A DNA stretch of 64,000 nt, taken from contig NC_018396.1 of the NCBI RefSeq assembly GCF_000208865.1, positions 1,364,001-1,428,000 on the forward strand. The letters are read 5' to 3'. Origin of the DNA: Neospora caninum Liverpool (Eukaryota; Apicomplexa; Conoidasida; Eucoccidiorida; Sarcocystidae). Shown here in pieces: positions 35,479-48,529 of this stretch. Position 1 is the first letter of the stretch. Every line of letters begins with the position of its first letter. A program made the position numbers and the translations under genes. The notes under the pieces are model-generated. The model did not search any database. It was not told the origin of the DNA and saw only the letters and a program-made list of their open reading frames with translations.

Positions 35479-37281
35479 ATGTTTCTTTCTCGTCTCCTCC
35501 GTTTGGAGGTGCCAATCCCGAGGTTCACCAAGGACCGCTTCTATCGACGGGTGAGTGCGGGTGCGTAAGGCCTTCTCTTTGTTTGTTTGGCCTTTTCCAT
35601 TGGTTGGTTAGCAGAAGAAACGCACTACAACAGCATGCCCACTGCCACTGGGGCGATGAGACACCTCAGAAAGGCGCGATCAGTGGCGAGCATGTTTTCA
35701 TCGTACTCGAATGTGTCTTCGTTCATGTCGTCGTCGCTACCACGGATGACTATGCTGGAGTGTAGAGTGTGGTCTTCTTGATTGTTAAACTTATTGGTGA
35801 CACTATTTTTGCGTCATCAAAACGGGTAACGTTTGAACCCAAGCATGTTTAAGCAAGTTCGTGTCGTGGCGCCGTACTGGTTAGCGAACGTCAGTGACCG
35901 ATCGATTATCACGTCACTCAATCCGTTGTCGTATATATCCGGATGTCCAACTCCGGAGACCGGTGAACTGTCTTGCATTTCGGGAGTCTTTGGATCACCA
36001 ACTTGTTTGCTTCCTGGATATTGTGGGCGTTAAACGGTCATCTTATTATGTGCGCGGATGACGCTAAAATCCAAAGATATTTAGCGCTGAGTGCGGCGGT
36101 GACATGCGTTCGCGGCTGAAACACGCATAGCACCCATCACAAACGTCAAAGCCATGTTATGAACTTTGTTCATAACGCTCTGGTTGCGGAGGTCCTCCTT
36201 TCTTTCGCCTCTTGGAGAATGCCTCACGGCAGAAGTCAGAAGTCTTGCTCGAGGAGCTAATGCTGTCTCGACGCCAACATGCGCGTCTTCTTAGAGGTTT
36301 TCTTGTACAAAGGAAAAAGTGTGTGAAACGTACACACGGTATAAAAGCACTGTGAAGCGAAAACCTTTTTGCTGGTCCGTACTCGTGAGCATTGCAGTCT
36401 CGGCGAATCAATCGTTTTGGTTGCTACAAGTATTTTTTTTTGTATTGCAGTTCATCGTGTTGTGGGCTTTGTTGTCTGTGTTCAGTTCAACATGATTGAG
36501 ATGGATCGCGCCTCGTTCTACTACTGGAATCTGTTCAGCATCGCGGTCACCGCACTCCCGATCGCGTATATGACCACGGTGAGTTTGCCCCTGTATGCAT
36601 TTCCGAGTGGGTGGTCGGTTGACTCTGGAATATAACCGCCTTGTCACGAAATGGAAGATAACCAGTCTAGCAGTTTGAGTCACAGAAGGCGGACATTTAC
36701 TAATTTGCTTTTGTGCTATTGGCAATCGGTGTGAAAGTAGCCGGCTTCTTCCTAGACATTATGAAAGGGATGCCCGCGTGTAGAGTTTGCCAGTCACATG
36801 TGCAGAGAAACATGTGCAGCTGAGACATGAATTTGATAGAGACTCAATATTCCGATATGTGCTTCTCGTCCAGATGAGCCGTTGGTATCTACGCGCTCAG
36901 GGCTACCTGGTGTGTACGTGCGCTTGCGAGTATGTTTTTTGTCATGCACTGTGTGCCGAGCACAAAAAAAAGTAGCAAAAGGTTTCACTATTTAGTGTTT
37001 GCTGCTTACGAGGAATATGGTCGCGCTTTAGTATCGGTATATGTTGGGTGATTCTAAGGGACGAACAAGAAGGCCGTGGAGAGTCAGAAGGTTTCTGTAG
37101 GATCCATATCGCCGGTTGTTACCAGTTCTCCTACGTGCAGGTGCTGTATGTTATGCCAGATCCTCTTAGCGTGAAATTTGGTTTTCCGCCCTTTCCATTT
37201 TTTAGCGAATGGATAGAACAATCGGGTGACACCCTTTCTTTGTCGCCATGTGATATGCCAGGTAAACTACCGATTTTGTGA
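35479..37281 (+). CDS. Small single-span membrane protein, possibly mitochondrial (4 exons with microexon)
   Basis: Exons 35479-35550, 36486-36578, 36874-36909 and 37141-37281 are 72, 93, 36 and 141 nt. All are phase 0, with consensus donors (CGG|GTGAGT, ACG|GTGAGT, CTG|GTGTGT) and pyrimidine-rich acceptors. They give 113 residues. The N-terminus MFLSRLLRLEVPIPRF is basic and amphipathic, like a mitochondrial presequence or matrix-facing tail. One membrane span follows (YYWNLFSIAVTALPIAYM), then a basic SRWYLRAQ loop encoded by the microexon, and a Pro/Phe-rich tail. Size and layout fit an accessory subunit of a respiratory complex or ATP synthase, many of which are lineage-specific in apicomplexans; that function is inference. 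Skipping the microexon would leave the frame intact. A further splice at CCAG|GTAAAC (37260) is possible instead of the stop at 37279-37281. Confidence 0.65.
36874..36909 (+). other. 36-nt in-frame microexon
   Basis: The exon encodes MSRWYLRAQGYL. It is preceded by GCTTCTCGTCCAG and followed by GTGTGT. Its length is a multiple of three and both flanks are phase 0, so inclusion or skipping is frame-neutral. Confidence 0.55.
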
Positions 37282-40200
37282 AGAATCGATTATGCTCTCG
37301 GAGCGCAGCAAGGGTGGCCAGCTGCCTTCGGAGGTTGATCGCGGTCTTTTTAACTCGGAGAAGCTTGCGCGATGACGTCGACTCGAGGGAGGAAGCGACT
37401 GGATCTCTCTGCTTGTTCGAGTTGGCTTGTTGTTTTGCACATGGTTGGCATGGGGGTCAAGAACGTCAATCCTCTGTTGCTGAATGTGCTACGAGTTCTG
37501 CATCAATGTTATATCTTCCTGGGAACGAAAAATGGGTTTGTGCGGCGAGACACTGGTAACTCGTCTTCGGGGAAGAAGTGGCGACCTACCAAGTTATGGC
37601 CACAGCTGTGTTGAAGATGGGTTGTGCCCTGCTGGTTTCATTAACTGTCCGTAGTTTCGCCGTGAGAAACCCGTCATTTTTCCCGAACAGCATATGATCA
37701 CTGGCGACCGTGTGTGTACGCGGTTCCACGTTACCTATCATGTGCAGTGTTATACCATTTCCCGACGTTCGAAGGCTGCTTCCACCGACGAAGCTCGGGA
37801 TCGTTACAGCATTCCTATGCTGGGCCAGAGTGGTACCACTGGACAAAAATGCAAGACATATGCATTCAGGGTTAGTCATGATATAGCAAGACCCGGGACT
37901 CACGACAATACACACAAAATGTCGCGCTGCAGCGACGTGCATTCGCCAGGGGGGGGTCTCATTGCAGGTGGAACATCGTCGACTCATACACCCACCATAG
38001 ATCCGGGCGGCTGTCAACTCCCTCTCGATCGGAGACTTTCCTCGAATTACGTGCATTCGATGTGGGATCCTTCTGTTCGAGATCTCGATAAGCCACCTGG
38101 AGTCAGCCAACATCTGTCGAGGGAGGAGAGGCGAATGTGTAGTAAGCATATGCCAGTACGGAGGACCGCGCGCGAAACAGTTTAGAGGCTCAAACAAATG
38201 GTGATGCACAAGCACGTGGCGCTAGCGCTTTCCTCCGTATGTGAACAATACGAACACGCTCCTCTTCAGCAATTCTGGATGGAATAGACCGATGCATGTG
38301 CGTGTCCACCTGCAATCAGCGCCTAAGGCTTTACGGTGCATATGATCACTGAGAAACCGGCGGGAGTTCACGGAAATATGGTTGAAAAGACATCAACTTA
38401 ACACGTTTACCATCCTGTTGTGAAAAACGAATATCGAGGTTGGTGTCGCATGCCAGCTGACAGCTGTTGTTTCGATTTGAATGATACTGTATGGTCAGTG
38501 ACGTGGCCGGATTTGTACTGTATATATCTGAACCACTACGTGCGTCTTATTTGTGAGGCGCCTGCGCAACACTGAGCACCAGCCAAGCTATTATGGTTGT
38601 ACAGTCCTTGTCGTTCATCGCTGCCTAGGATGAGGGGGGAAGACGCGGTCGGTTACGGACATCGCCTGTTAAAGGAACTCAGAAGCACAGTTCCCTGGGA
38701 GTCCAATCCCGTGTTCTCCATACATTGTCGAAAAATGTAAGAGCCGTGAGCCCTGTTGCCGATATGTTGCAGTACCTGAGTTTCACATGCAAAAGACATC
38801 CAAGCGGTAGTTAAATAACCATAACTCCAGTTATACAGTCCTCGAGTCATGTGAATTAAAATACACAAGAATACGGAAGAAGGCGACAGTCCGCGTAGGC
38901 GATCCGATAAATGCCAATCAACCCGTCCTCGTTTATGACTGTAAAAATACCAGGTTCGCTGCCTCGTGCGAATGTGGTGGTTAACTGCAAACCTTCAGCC
39001 TTCCATACTACAAGTGGATCTACTCTTCTGTGCATCGCGTCTGAATACGCACCACAGCAGCAGACGCCTGACAGTAGCCTCCTGCCAGTGTTCTTATCGT
39101 CTTGCCAGTCACTACCGAAAAACGTGACCTCTGCACATGGACGCAGAGGCTTCATACAATTCTGGAAACTTCGTCAGAAATGAGTAAAAAGGAGCGGGTA
39201 CTCCAGGGGTGTTGGCTTGTGGCTTGACACCGCCCGCCTCCTGACGAGAAACGACGTACATAACAAGTGGTCGCCACCAGCAAAAGCGCAATATTGCCGG
39301 TTCAGGCATTAAGTGGCCTACCTAGAGATTGTCTTGCTAGCAAACGTAGAAGGCGCTGGGGGTATTCATTCAAAGCTGTAGCGGCATGTATTCCGAAACA
39401 AAATGCATAACGGATTGCGTATGGCTGTGTCAAGTGGCATAGAAGGATCGTCACGCCCATTGCCGTATCAACCCATGACAGACACTGAGGGGAGATTCTG
39501 CCTGGCAGGTTTAGTTAAGGGTAGTGCCCTGTCAAGGGGCAAGAGACACTTCGCGTGGATAGCGCGCAGCCTTCGTGTCAACGTATGTTCGTGTGTAGGA
39601 CGTTCTGTGCAGAGGCGGAGAGAAAATGAAGAAGTGTTTTCAGAGGCAAGAAGCACCACTACAAAGTGCAGGCGGAGGACCGTTTCGTTGACACACACCG
39701 GCCAACACAGTGCGTCCCCTTACTCTGAGAGAAAGGTCCAAATGTTTCAGATCAGATGCAGGCACTGAGGAACCGGAGAGTGATATGTACACACAATGGT
39801 GATGTCGAGGTTGTGCAATGCAACGCCGTGCAACAGTATGGTCCATTCCAGATATAGCCGGGTGCGAAAAAGCATACCACGTGTCAGTAACGTCCCGTAC
39901 ACGGACTACGGATGACTGCTAAGTCGGGACCACTGGGTTTCATAAGATGGCTGAGAAACCACAGACACCAGGTGCATCAAGCACAGCATATCAATCGTCA
40001 TGGAACACGGACCAATTCCTATCCAGACCAGGTGAACCGAGCTCAGCTCAAACCGGCTTGGCGAAGAGTGATACAACCGTCCTGGACTGACGGTGAATTT
40101 CAACAAGCACTGGAAGCAGTCGTTTGTCTTGAGATGTTGCTGGATTCACGTTTCGGCTTTGGGGGTGTGCACCGCTGCAAATCCAGGTCATCAACGGAAG

Positions 40201-41787
40201 CCGTGCGGTCTACAGCAGCCGCGCCTCTTGCCGCCGATCCGCTACGTGTTTCCGGTAAGCCGTCCAGCACGGCACTCAGTGGTGCTCCGATCAGGGGTGG
40301 TGATCCTGTATAACGGACGTCTTCGTTCTTCCCTTTCGAAGATTCAGAGTGGAAGTATAAGCAGCTCATCAGTTTACCGCTTGACACTGCTCTCGAGTAC
40401 CTGTGGCAAACCGAGCTCGCGTTATCGTAGCACGGCACTGCTTGGCCCAGGTGATCACGGACTTGCCCGTCTCTGTCAACTGTCAGGTGTGTGGTCTCTG
40501 TTCCACCTGAATCGACCTACAACAATGCGAAAGACATGATACTGGTGCAGCAGTTAAGGCCAGTCTTGCGAAGCTGGAAATGGAAACATAAGGAACTCTT
40601 CTAACCCGACCCTAACTTCACGCAAAAGATCCATTATGTAAAAATACATGACAGAAGGGATCAGGATTTACAGCGCCAACTGTCACCCTTCATCGTTGTA
40701 TCGAACCATATGGCTTGTTGTCCGAATGCATATACCCCGTGAATCCATCAGCCACGCAAGATATTGGCATACAGTGCCTTACCCGATGCTCGCGGGATAC
40801 CTTCTTAACGAGTCGTCTCAGGACTTTGTTGAGCCAGCATATCTCGTTCGGGGCCGTCTTCTTCCTGATGACGCAGCACATCTTTACAAAAGTGTAGTCC
40901 GTTGGAGGGACGATGGCAGCAAATAGCACTAGCCAATCTGTTAGTCGGCTCTGGCTAAGCAGATATTGTACGGAGTTAGCGGCGGCCGATCAACAGAAAC
41001 CTCCGCTTCCCCTGATACCCCTTTTGATTCCATGCAGTGCAAATCAGAGTGGACAACGGGAGATGGAAAAAGCAAATGGTAAATCGGATGTTGCAATTCA
41101 CACGCCGCTTAAAAGCAGTAGACAAAATAAAATGAGCAATGGGGCTGTCTGGAGAACTCTCCGTCCGAGCCATGCTCAGCGAGCTCCACAAAGCACGTAG
41201 ATGTGCGTGCTCGGCTCTGTTGTCTGGGTAGACGCCTGTCGGTCCTGTCGGTCGACTCAGAGATTCAACAGGAAGATAGAAGGTATCCAGATGCACGAGA
41301 GGGATAACAACGCATTTCCTGTTCGTGCTAGGGGAACAAGCAACTGCATGAGGTCACCCGACCTAAGTGTAGCCGTGCTCTGGACAACAAGAGCGTTACA
41401 ACTGAAATTCTTTCAGAGCGAGTACTTGCATCACCATTTCGACGAGCAGGGTCGAGAACATTTTGTTTGTGTTTGGCTACCTCGATCCTCCTGAAACGTT
41501 GTCCCCTGGCGAATGGTGATACCGGTGGATGTCCATCTACTGTCTTTCACAAACCAGAAAAGCGAATGTGACGCCCGAGTGTGTGTCTCAAAGCACGTTA
41601 ACACGAATACAAACATGATATTTATGCCTGCCCCTAGTTTATTGGAAAAATGCTAAACGTAAAACAGTAATCATAGTTGTGTCGTGACTACTTCGGAGAC
41701 GCTGTTGGTTGTGCGCCGATAAACGAGAGACAGTTGCTGCCGGCCAACTAGATCACTTTGGGCGCCCCTCGTTGGGCGTGAAAACCT

Positions 41788-41808
41788 GTAGTAGTAGTAG
41801 TAGTAGTA
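41788..41808. repeat. (GTA)7 microsatellite
   Basis: Seven perfect GTA units. Confidence 0.95.
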
Positions 41809-44257
41809 AGCGATCTTTTTGAACTGTGTACCTTCCCTAGAGAAAACGATGTACTCAACTGTAGGACAGCATCAAATCCAGGAGGAGTCAAGACGTCCGT
41901 TGTATTTATTCGGACGACAACTCACAGAAGAGCGAATTTCTTGTGATTCATCCGGCACTGGGCAGCCCTGCCTGCCGAATCTTCTGCGCCGTCGAGTGAT
42001 TGCGCAAGGACTGTAATCGCAGCTGCCATCGTGACGCCCTCTTCTCGAGTAGAAGAGGGATGTGATCGGTTCGGGCAATTCTTTGGTATGCGTTTGTTTT
42101 GCTTCTGCTACCCGTTAGCTCCTCACACCGCCGGCACGTCTTCTGTTCACCAATGTAAGCATACACGAGCGAATGTGTTCCCCGATACTGAGGTCGACTG
42201 CCCCCGGCTTATACCAGCCGCCGCTAGAATCCGGAGTCCGGCCTGGCGCTGTTTACCTGGGAACTTTATACCCAGCAGTTTCCATTGGTAGAGTTGATCG
42301 ACTTTTACCAAGTGTTCAATTACACCAAACGGCAGAGCAGGTCGCAGATGTAGACTTCAGTTTGTTGCACTAACTGAAGGAACCGGGAACTAGAAACTGC
42401 CTCAAGTACCCAATCAGAGATGGCGCGACCGCGTACGGGCGTCAGCTAGCGACGACGTGAACACAGTGGTCCCTTGCAGTTGGGTGTGTGTCGGTAGTTG
42501 TAGCGGTTGCGAACTTGCGTCAAGTTCCGGCAGAGCTTTCTTTGTCGGCAGAGACACCCGCTTTGTCACTGGCTCTGTGTGCCATTGTCATGTCTGGACT
42601 CACTGGATGCTACGACAGGGAGTCACTTGCCACACCGCCTCAATTTCTATATTTACGGGTACATGTACGTGATTGGTGAGATCTAGACTGAGGAGAGCGT
42701 GAAACGTAAAGACGATGAGGCAGCGCGAGACACCACACATTTTGCAAAAGTTTCGCCAAGTGGCCAGGCGTTGTCTCCCAATAGGTGCCGCAAAGCGACT
42801 TCAGTGAGTGAGCCCGAAATCCAGTCAGCTGCTGCGACGCACTAAGTCAGATTCATTTGTCAACTAAATTTATTGGTGGCTACGCAAAGCAAACTACGTT
42901 CTGATTGAGAAAGCGTTTCTGTGGGGCTCCATGCAGGAATCTGGACCCTGCCATTCGTAATACTGTATGAAACTCCTGGTCGAGACCTGATGCGACAAAT
43001 GTGGTTCACCTTCGGAAAAAATCGACGGGCACCGTACTAGGAAGACGATCCATTGTGTGGCCATACACGGCGCCAGAGACACAGCGCCCTGATGTCCTAG
43101 GAAATATCTATGGAGATTCGAAAGAGATCGCTGCCTCGGCGCGACCGGGCGGACAGCCTTCCTATCTCCTTGGATTGAGACTCCCCCGCTGCGGATACCG
43201 CACCGAGCATCTGGGACAGAACAGTCTATCCATAGGTGGAGGATGACTCGGCAAAGACTCGTGAAGCCTTCTGCACATTCCCAAGTAAACAGGCCGGCTG
43301 ATTTCTGTGAAGAAAGTGCAGAAGAAGACTCACACATTCGGGCCGCAGTGGTGACCCCAGTTCCCGGCACCTTGCGGCACTGCAGTTGCGCGCGGCGAGT
43401 CGTTCAACCAAGAACAACCTCTTTTCCTTCAAATATGGAGCAGAAGAAGCTGAGAAATTGCGAAGAAGGCAATGACTCAGATACGACAACTGAAGAGAAT
43501 ACGAAAATACGAACGCTGGCGGTGGTACGGGAACTCTGCTGGGGCCCTTGACCGCTTGCATGCGCATGCACACTGAAGTGTGTGTACCGGGTTATGTGGC
43601 AACCAATTGAGATGCTACATTTTCAAGACAGCATCTAGATCTACAGGCACCCTACGCGCCTGCCTGTGTTGAACAATTCTTCTGGGTGGCTGCTACAGAA
43701 CCCTTCGTCGCAATCTCCGCTGTTCACTCCTAGTCCTACGTCTTTATCGAAGGGCTGCATGCAGCTGGACCACTTGACCTTATTTACGCTTATTTGCACA
43801 TAGCATCTCGTCAGATATTCGATTTTCGAACGGCCTCTGCCTGGATGTCGTCACAACAGGAAAAACGCATCCGAGCCTAGTGTTACCTTTCGGTTCCATT
43901 TTAGAAGTACTTGTGTGACTGTGTGCGGCGTTGCTGTCTTTGTTGACGCGTTCCGGTTCGCTTTCCCGAACGTCCAGGACTTTCTGGCGCCGGTTCCAAC
44001 GCCTCTCGCTAACAATCAAACTGCGTCCCATCACTGAACTGCTTCTCCCTGACTCCCACGCTGTGTCGTTTTTTGACTGTGCCCTTGCGTCGATCTGTTA
44101 CGGAACCCGCAGCTTGCATGAAGCTCGGTTCGCGAGTGTGCGCGAACAAAGCATTTGGAACTAAACACGTAAGCTCTACATCTCGACTCAAACTGGGTCC
44201 AAAGACAGCCGCCACCGCGAATGTCTTTGCGTGTCGGCTGCCCCTTTCTGCATGCAG

Positions 44258-44401
44258 AGCAGGAAAACAATATTTTTTCGTCCTCGCTGTTGCGCACTCT
44301 GTCGCGCGCGACGGAGAAAGACCACGAGTTTCAGGTGCCTATTCCGAGAGAATCTTGCCCGCAGTCACTCACCCATTTGACGCAGAACGGAGACACACCA
44401 G
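44258..44401 (+). CDS. Candidate exon of an unrecognised gene
   Basis: It is bounded by CTGCATGCAG and CCAG|GTCAGC. The translation includes LLRTLSRATEKDHEFQVPIP, which has normal protein composition, but no family is recognised. Its phase does not match the next candidate at 44512 directly, so an intermediate exon or a different boundary would be needed. Confidence 0.25.
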
Positions 44402-44511
44402 GTCAGCGACAAGTGGGTGCGACGTGCGCGCTTCTCTCTCTTCTCTGGCCTCTTTGGGAGGAAGATTCCCGCCTGTGCCGATCCTAAGGTCAGGCGTCAT
44501 CTACTGTGCAG

Positions 44512-44695
44512 CGTTAAGAGGCGGATAGACCGGACGGGCCCTGAAGGTTTTGCCTTGCTGGTTAGGGCACCGCTGAACGTGCCTCGGAGCATTCCACTCG
44601 TCTTCATGGACATTCCGGAGCCCGCCGTCCTGGATTTTCCAATTTCTCCAAAGGTCGTCCCACAGTTTTCCGCTCTGAAGGCCACCTGCTTGTGA
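44512..44695 (+). CDS. Candidate terminal exon of an unrecognised gene
   Basis: It follows CTGTGCAG and runs to TGA at 44693-44695. The translation contains GFALLVRAPLNVPRSIPLVF and LDFPISPKVVPQF, which read like a beta-rich protein tail. The family is unknown. Upstream exons may lie at 43.2-44.4 kb on the same strand. Confidence 0.28.
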
Positions 44696-45477
44696 AGGTC
44701 TGTCTGTGCAAATCTGGCTCTCGCAGATCTTGCTTTTTACGAAACCTGTGTAGACTTTCTTTTATGTTTTCCCGTCGCTCTTTTCTCCATCGGGCTGTGG
44801 GTGTGCTTGCGCATGTCGCCCTGTGTCTCTGGGCGCCGACACCTCAGTTATCGCCGCCTCCTGCCTCGTCCGGGTCCCCGGCGATTCCCGTTTTCTTCGC
44901 CTCCTCTTTTAGTGGATTCCGCGTTCATCCCGACTGTCAGGGCGTCCCAGCGGAGGGTCGACGGCTCTGTTCGTGTCCGCTCGCAGCCACTCTCGCCTTC
45001 GCCGTTTCGCTTCGGCGTTGAGATCTCGGGAAACACTGGGACACTTCACCTCGTATAGTTGGCTGCAGGCGCGAAGGCAGGGATTACCAGAGAGCTGCCT
45101 AGGGCTTGACGCTGTAGCCGTTCCTCTGTTCGTTTTTTCTTCGCTCGAAGAGCCCCGTCTTGGTGATGTCCACGCCGGGTCTTGGTACTGGAAGAAAACA
45201 CGCAAGCGGGCTCTCGCCTGCCGGTCGGGTGGACGAATCTAAGCCTGTGGCCTTTGCCGTCTCCTATCGGAGGCTTCCGGGTGCCTGACGGGGAGGCCGC
45301 TGAGCGCGGAGGAGCGCAGGGACGAGAACGGCAAACGCCAGCGAGAAGAGACGTTTGCCGATGACGCGAGAGCCTGGCGAAGGCGTGGACGAAGGAGAGG
45401 CGAACAGAAAAAAAAACTCGGCAACGCAGACTGTGGGACATTGCGCTGAACGACAGGAGAGCCAACCATGACTCAAA

Positions 45478-48400
45478 ATGAAAGGAGATCGCCTCACTGT
45501 GTTAAACGTGGCGGAAAAGCCGTCAGTCGCAAAGGAGGCTTCGCGCCTGCTGGCTGGCGCTTACCAGAATGTGAGTGTCCTTTCTTTCCCGCAGGCGGGG
45601 ATTTTTGGACTGCCTGTGCGGCCGAGTCCGAACGCGAAAAGATTGGCAATCGATCGGTGTTATCAACAGGAATACGATTGGAAAACGGTCGGGGGAGAAA
45701 GCGCCGGTGAGGGCGCGTGGCGTTCCACCACAAAACACAGTGGAGTTGGCCGGTGGGTAGGAAAGAGAAGACAACGGCACTACGGCCGAGCCTTTCGGAC
45801 ACGCGGACAGGGGACTAGAGGAAAACCTTTTTCTAGGAATGCTGTAGAAGGGAAGGTTGGCAAGCAAAGGGGGGAAGACGAAATCGAGCGAGAAGGAGCT
45901 CGTGCGGGTGGAGCAGACGCGGTAGATGGAAAAACCCAGCGGGGACGAGGCACCGACCCGAAGAGAAGGAAAGGAGAAGGGACGGAGGAGGGGAGAGAAG
46001 GAATGGAGAAGGGAAGGAAGAGGGGAGAGAAGGAAAGGCGAAGGGACGGAGGAGGGGAGAGAAGGAAAGGAGAAGGGACCGAGGATGTAAATGGGAGAAG
46101 GACGAAGTGAAGTCAAGCGGCGGCAAGGAGAGGCACGCCGCGAGACCCTTGTTAAGCCAGTGTCCCCGGGAGCTCGCGATCGTTTCATGAGTGGATCACC
46201 TGCGGAAACAAAGGGAAAGATGAACAACGGCGCGAAAGAGAATGGGTAGGAGGCAGAGGGAAGGACTTTTGAGTGTGCGTTTAGGCTGCTCCGATTGCTG
46301 TGTCAGGCACCGTCGCAGAGCCGATTCAATCCTGTTCACCAATTCGAGTTCTCGCTGCAAAACCGTAGCTGCACAATGCTCTTCACTTCCGTCAGAGGGT
46401 GAGACCACACGCGGAGAAGGCGCTGAGGCGGAAACGGTGGTGGCGGAAGAAAGAAGGGAAAAAGAGGGACAAAGCTACACGTTAGAGGGGCGATAGAGGG
46501 GCGATAGAGGGGCACAGGCTGACAAGAGAGGACGATCCAGATTTGTGTTGAGAAAGAGAATATTGTGAAACAACGCAGACCGGACGGAAACGGGGTAAGG
46601 CGAGCGGGAGACGGCGCGGACGGGTAAGCGACGGAAACGAAGCGAAAAAACGGCGTTTAAAAGGCAAACGGCCCTGTCGGGACTTGCCACAAACGCGGAG
46701 AAGACAAAGAGCAGAAAACAACGCAGAGAAGGAAAACAATCTGACGTCTCTCGCATCTTTGCACCGGTTTCCCCAGGCACCTCATGAGTCTCGAGTTCGC
46801 GTCCGCCTACCAGAACTGGAATACGACGCCCCCTGAAGATCTCTACAGCGGTAGGTGGCTATCGCAGAGAGTCCGGCGGCTCCTCTACAGCGAAACACAG
46901 CGCTGGTTCGTTGCCGCCACGCGTCGCTTCGGAATCCTCCGTGCAGTCTTGTACACGCGAACATCTCTCCGTGTTTCAGTCAGAGTTTGTCGCTGCGCGA
47001 TCCCCAACAAAAATGGACCTGTGTGCGTGTGTACATACACCTAGTTAGCAGGAGACCCATATATCCGTAGTTATAGGCAGTTATTCCGAGGTATGGACAT
47101 GCATGGGTGAACGGCTTCAAGTATAACCGTGTTGGTGGTCGTGTAGCGTCGAATCTTCAAGTGTCCATTCATGCAGAAAGAACCCGAGAAACTAGGACTT
47201 CTAAACATTTCTGGGTTCTGGCCTGAAGGCCGAAGCACGATGCGTGGCCTTGTTGGATCCTCGGCACGTGTCCAGTTTTCTCGAACAGATGATCGACGCG
47301 TCTGCGCCTGTGTCGCACGTGTACAGTGCCTCCTTCGTACACGTGCACAGGCCTATTTATGTTTACAGTTAGTTCCGTTTGTATGCGGAAGGAGAGAGTC
47401 TAGGTTTCGGCGCCCCACTATCGAGAGCTCCACGCACCCCGCCGTAGAGCGTGAAGGCGATTGCACCTCGCGTGCGGCTGTCCATTTTTCAGTGTCTCTG
47501 CGGCTTTTATGCAAATGCATAGATGTCCAGAAACGACGTTGTGCGTTGCGTCGTGCCTCGTTTTGGCTGGTCGACGCTGCTCCCGTTCTTCAGTTCTCGT
47601 TTCCTGTCCTGTCTTCAGCTCCGGTGGAGAAAAGCATCTCTCAGGACGCTGGCGACGTCCAGAAAAACCTCGTCGATTTGGCGAAGAAGTGCGGCATCGA
47701 TTCCAGTTTCCGTCCGTGGAGGGTGGCCGTGAGCACGCGTATACCTGGCTCCGAGACAGGCTGTGTACTGTCAGTTTGAAACTTGAAGGTTCAGTGCGTG
47801 TCCCCTTCGATTCTGGGTTGGGAGTCCAGGCGCAGGAAACGTTGCTGCCAAGATTTAAGAACACCACTCGCCGTGCTTTCTCTCCGTTGTATAATGAACA
47901 GCGAAAGGAATCGTCAAACGTTGACGAAGGCCCCGCGATCGTTGATAGGGAGTTCCAGAACTGCATCGGCGGCTGGGGACGCTCCGGCTTCCGCCTGCGA
48001 GTTTGAACAGTGGCAGTTAGCGCATGCGTCTCCGTCGCGATGGGGGTCGGAGGTCCGGAGAGAGTCCAGTTTTTTACTTCTTCCCCGCCTTCGCGCGCGT
48101 CTCATCCCACCTCTTGCGTGTGTCCGTGTCGCTCCTGCTTTCGGTGTCTCTTGTTCTTCGGTAACTTGTGATTCTGGCAGAGCGCAATGGCTCGTCCTTT
48201 GGCTGGACTGCGACAGAGAGGGCGAAAACATCGCGTTCGAGGTACGAACATCGCGGCGGCCATGTCCGTGTCGCGCTCCTTCCTTGCCCCGCAGCCTCGA
48301 CAGAACATGAGACACCCTCTCGTGAAGCTGGTTCGTGTCTCCTTTCTGGAGTGTCAAGACTTCCGGGCCGTGGAGTCTCTTCCTTCCGGCGCCGCCGTCG

Positions 48401-48498
48401 GTTTGGACGCCTCGGCTGGACTGCCGGGACTGGAGGGTATATATGCTCCAGACCCAGCTTACAAATGATCCTGTCTCAGAGAGTATCACTCGGTTTCG

Positions 48499-48529
<31 letters not shown>

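Larger units (their letters stand above)
37282..45477. other. 8.2-kb tract without a confident gene
   Basis: Long open frames exist (37694-38185 +, 37586-38215 -, 39912-40313 +, 42894-43370 -) but overlap on opposite strands and look like chance translations. Composition is typical of spacers. The best coding-like pieces are at 44258-44401 and 44512-44695 (+). A (GTA)7 run lies at 41788-41808. Confidence 0.5.

Noticed and set aside
37586..38215. 209-codon minus frame overlapping a 163-codon plus frame.
   Set aside because: The opposite-strand frames overlap, neither has motif or splice context, and composition looks random.
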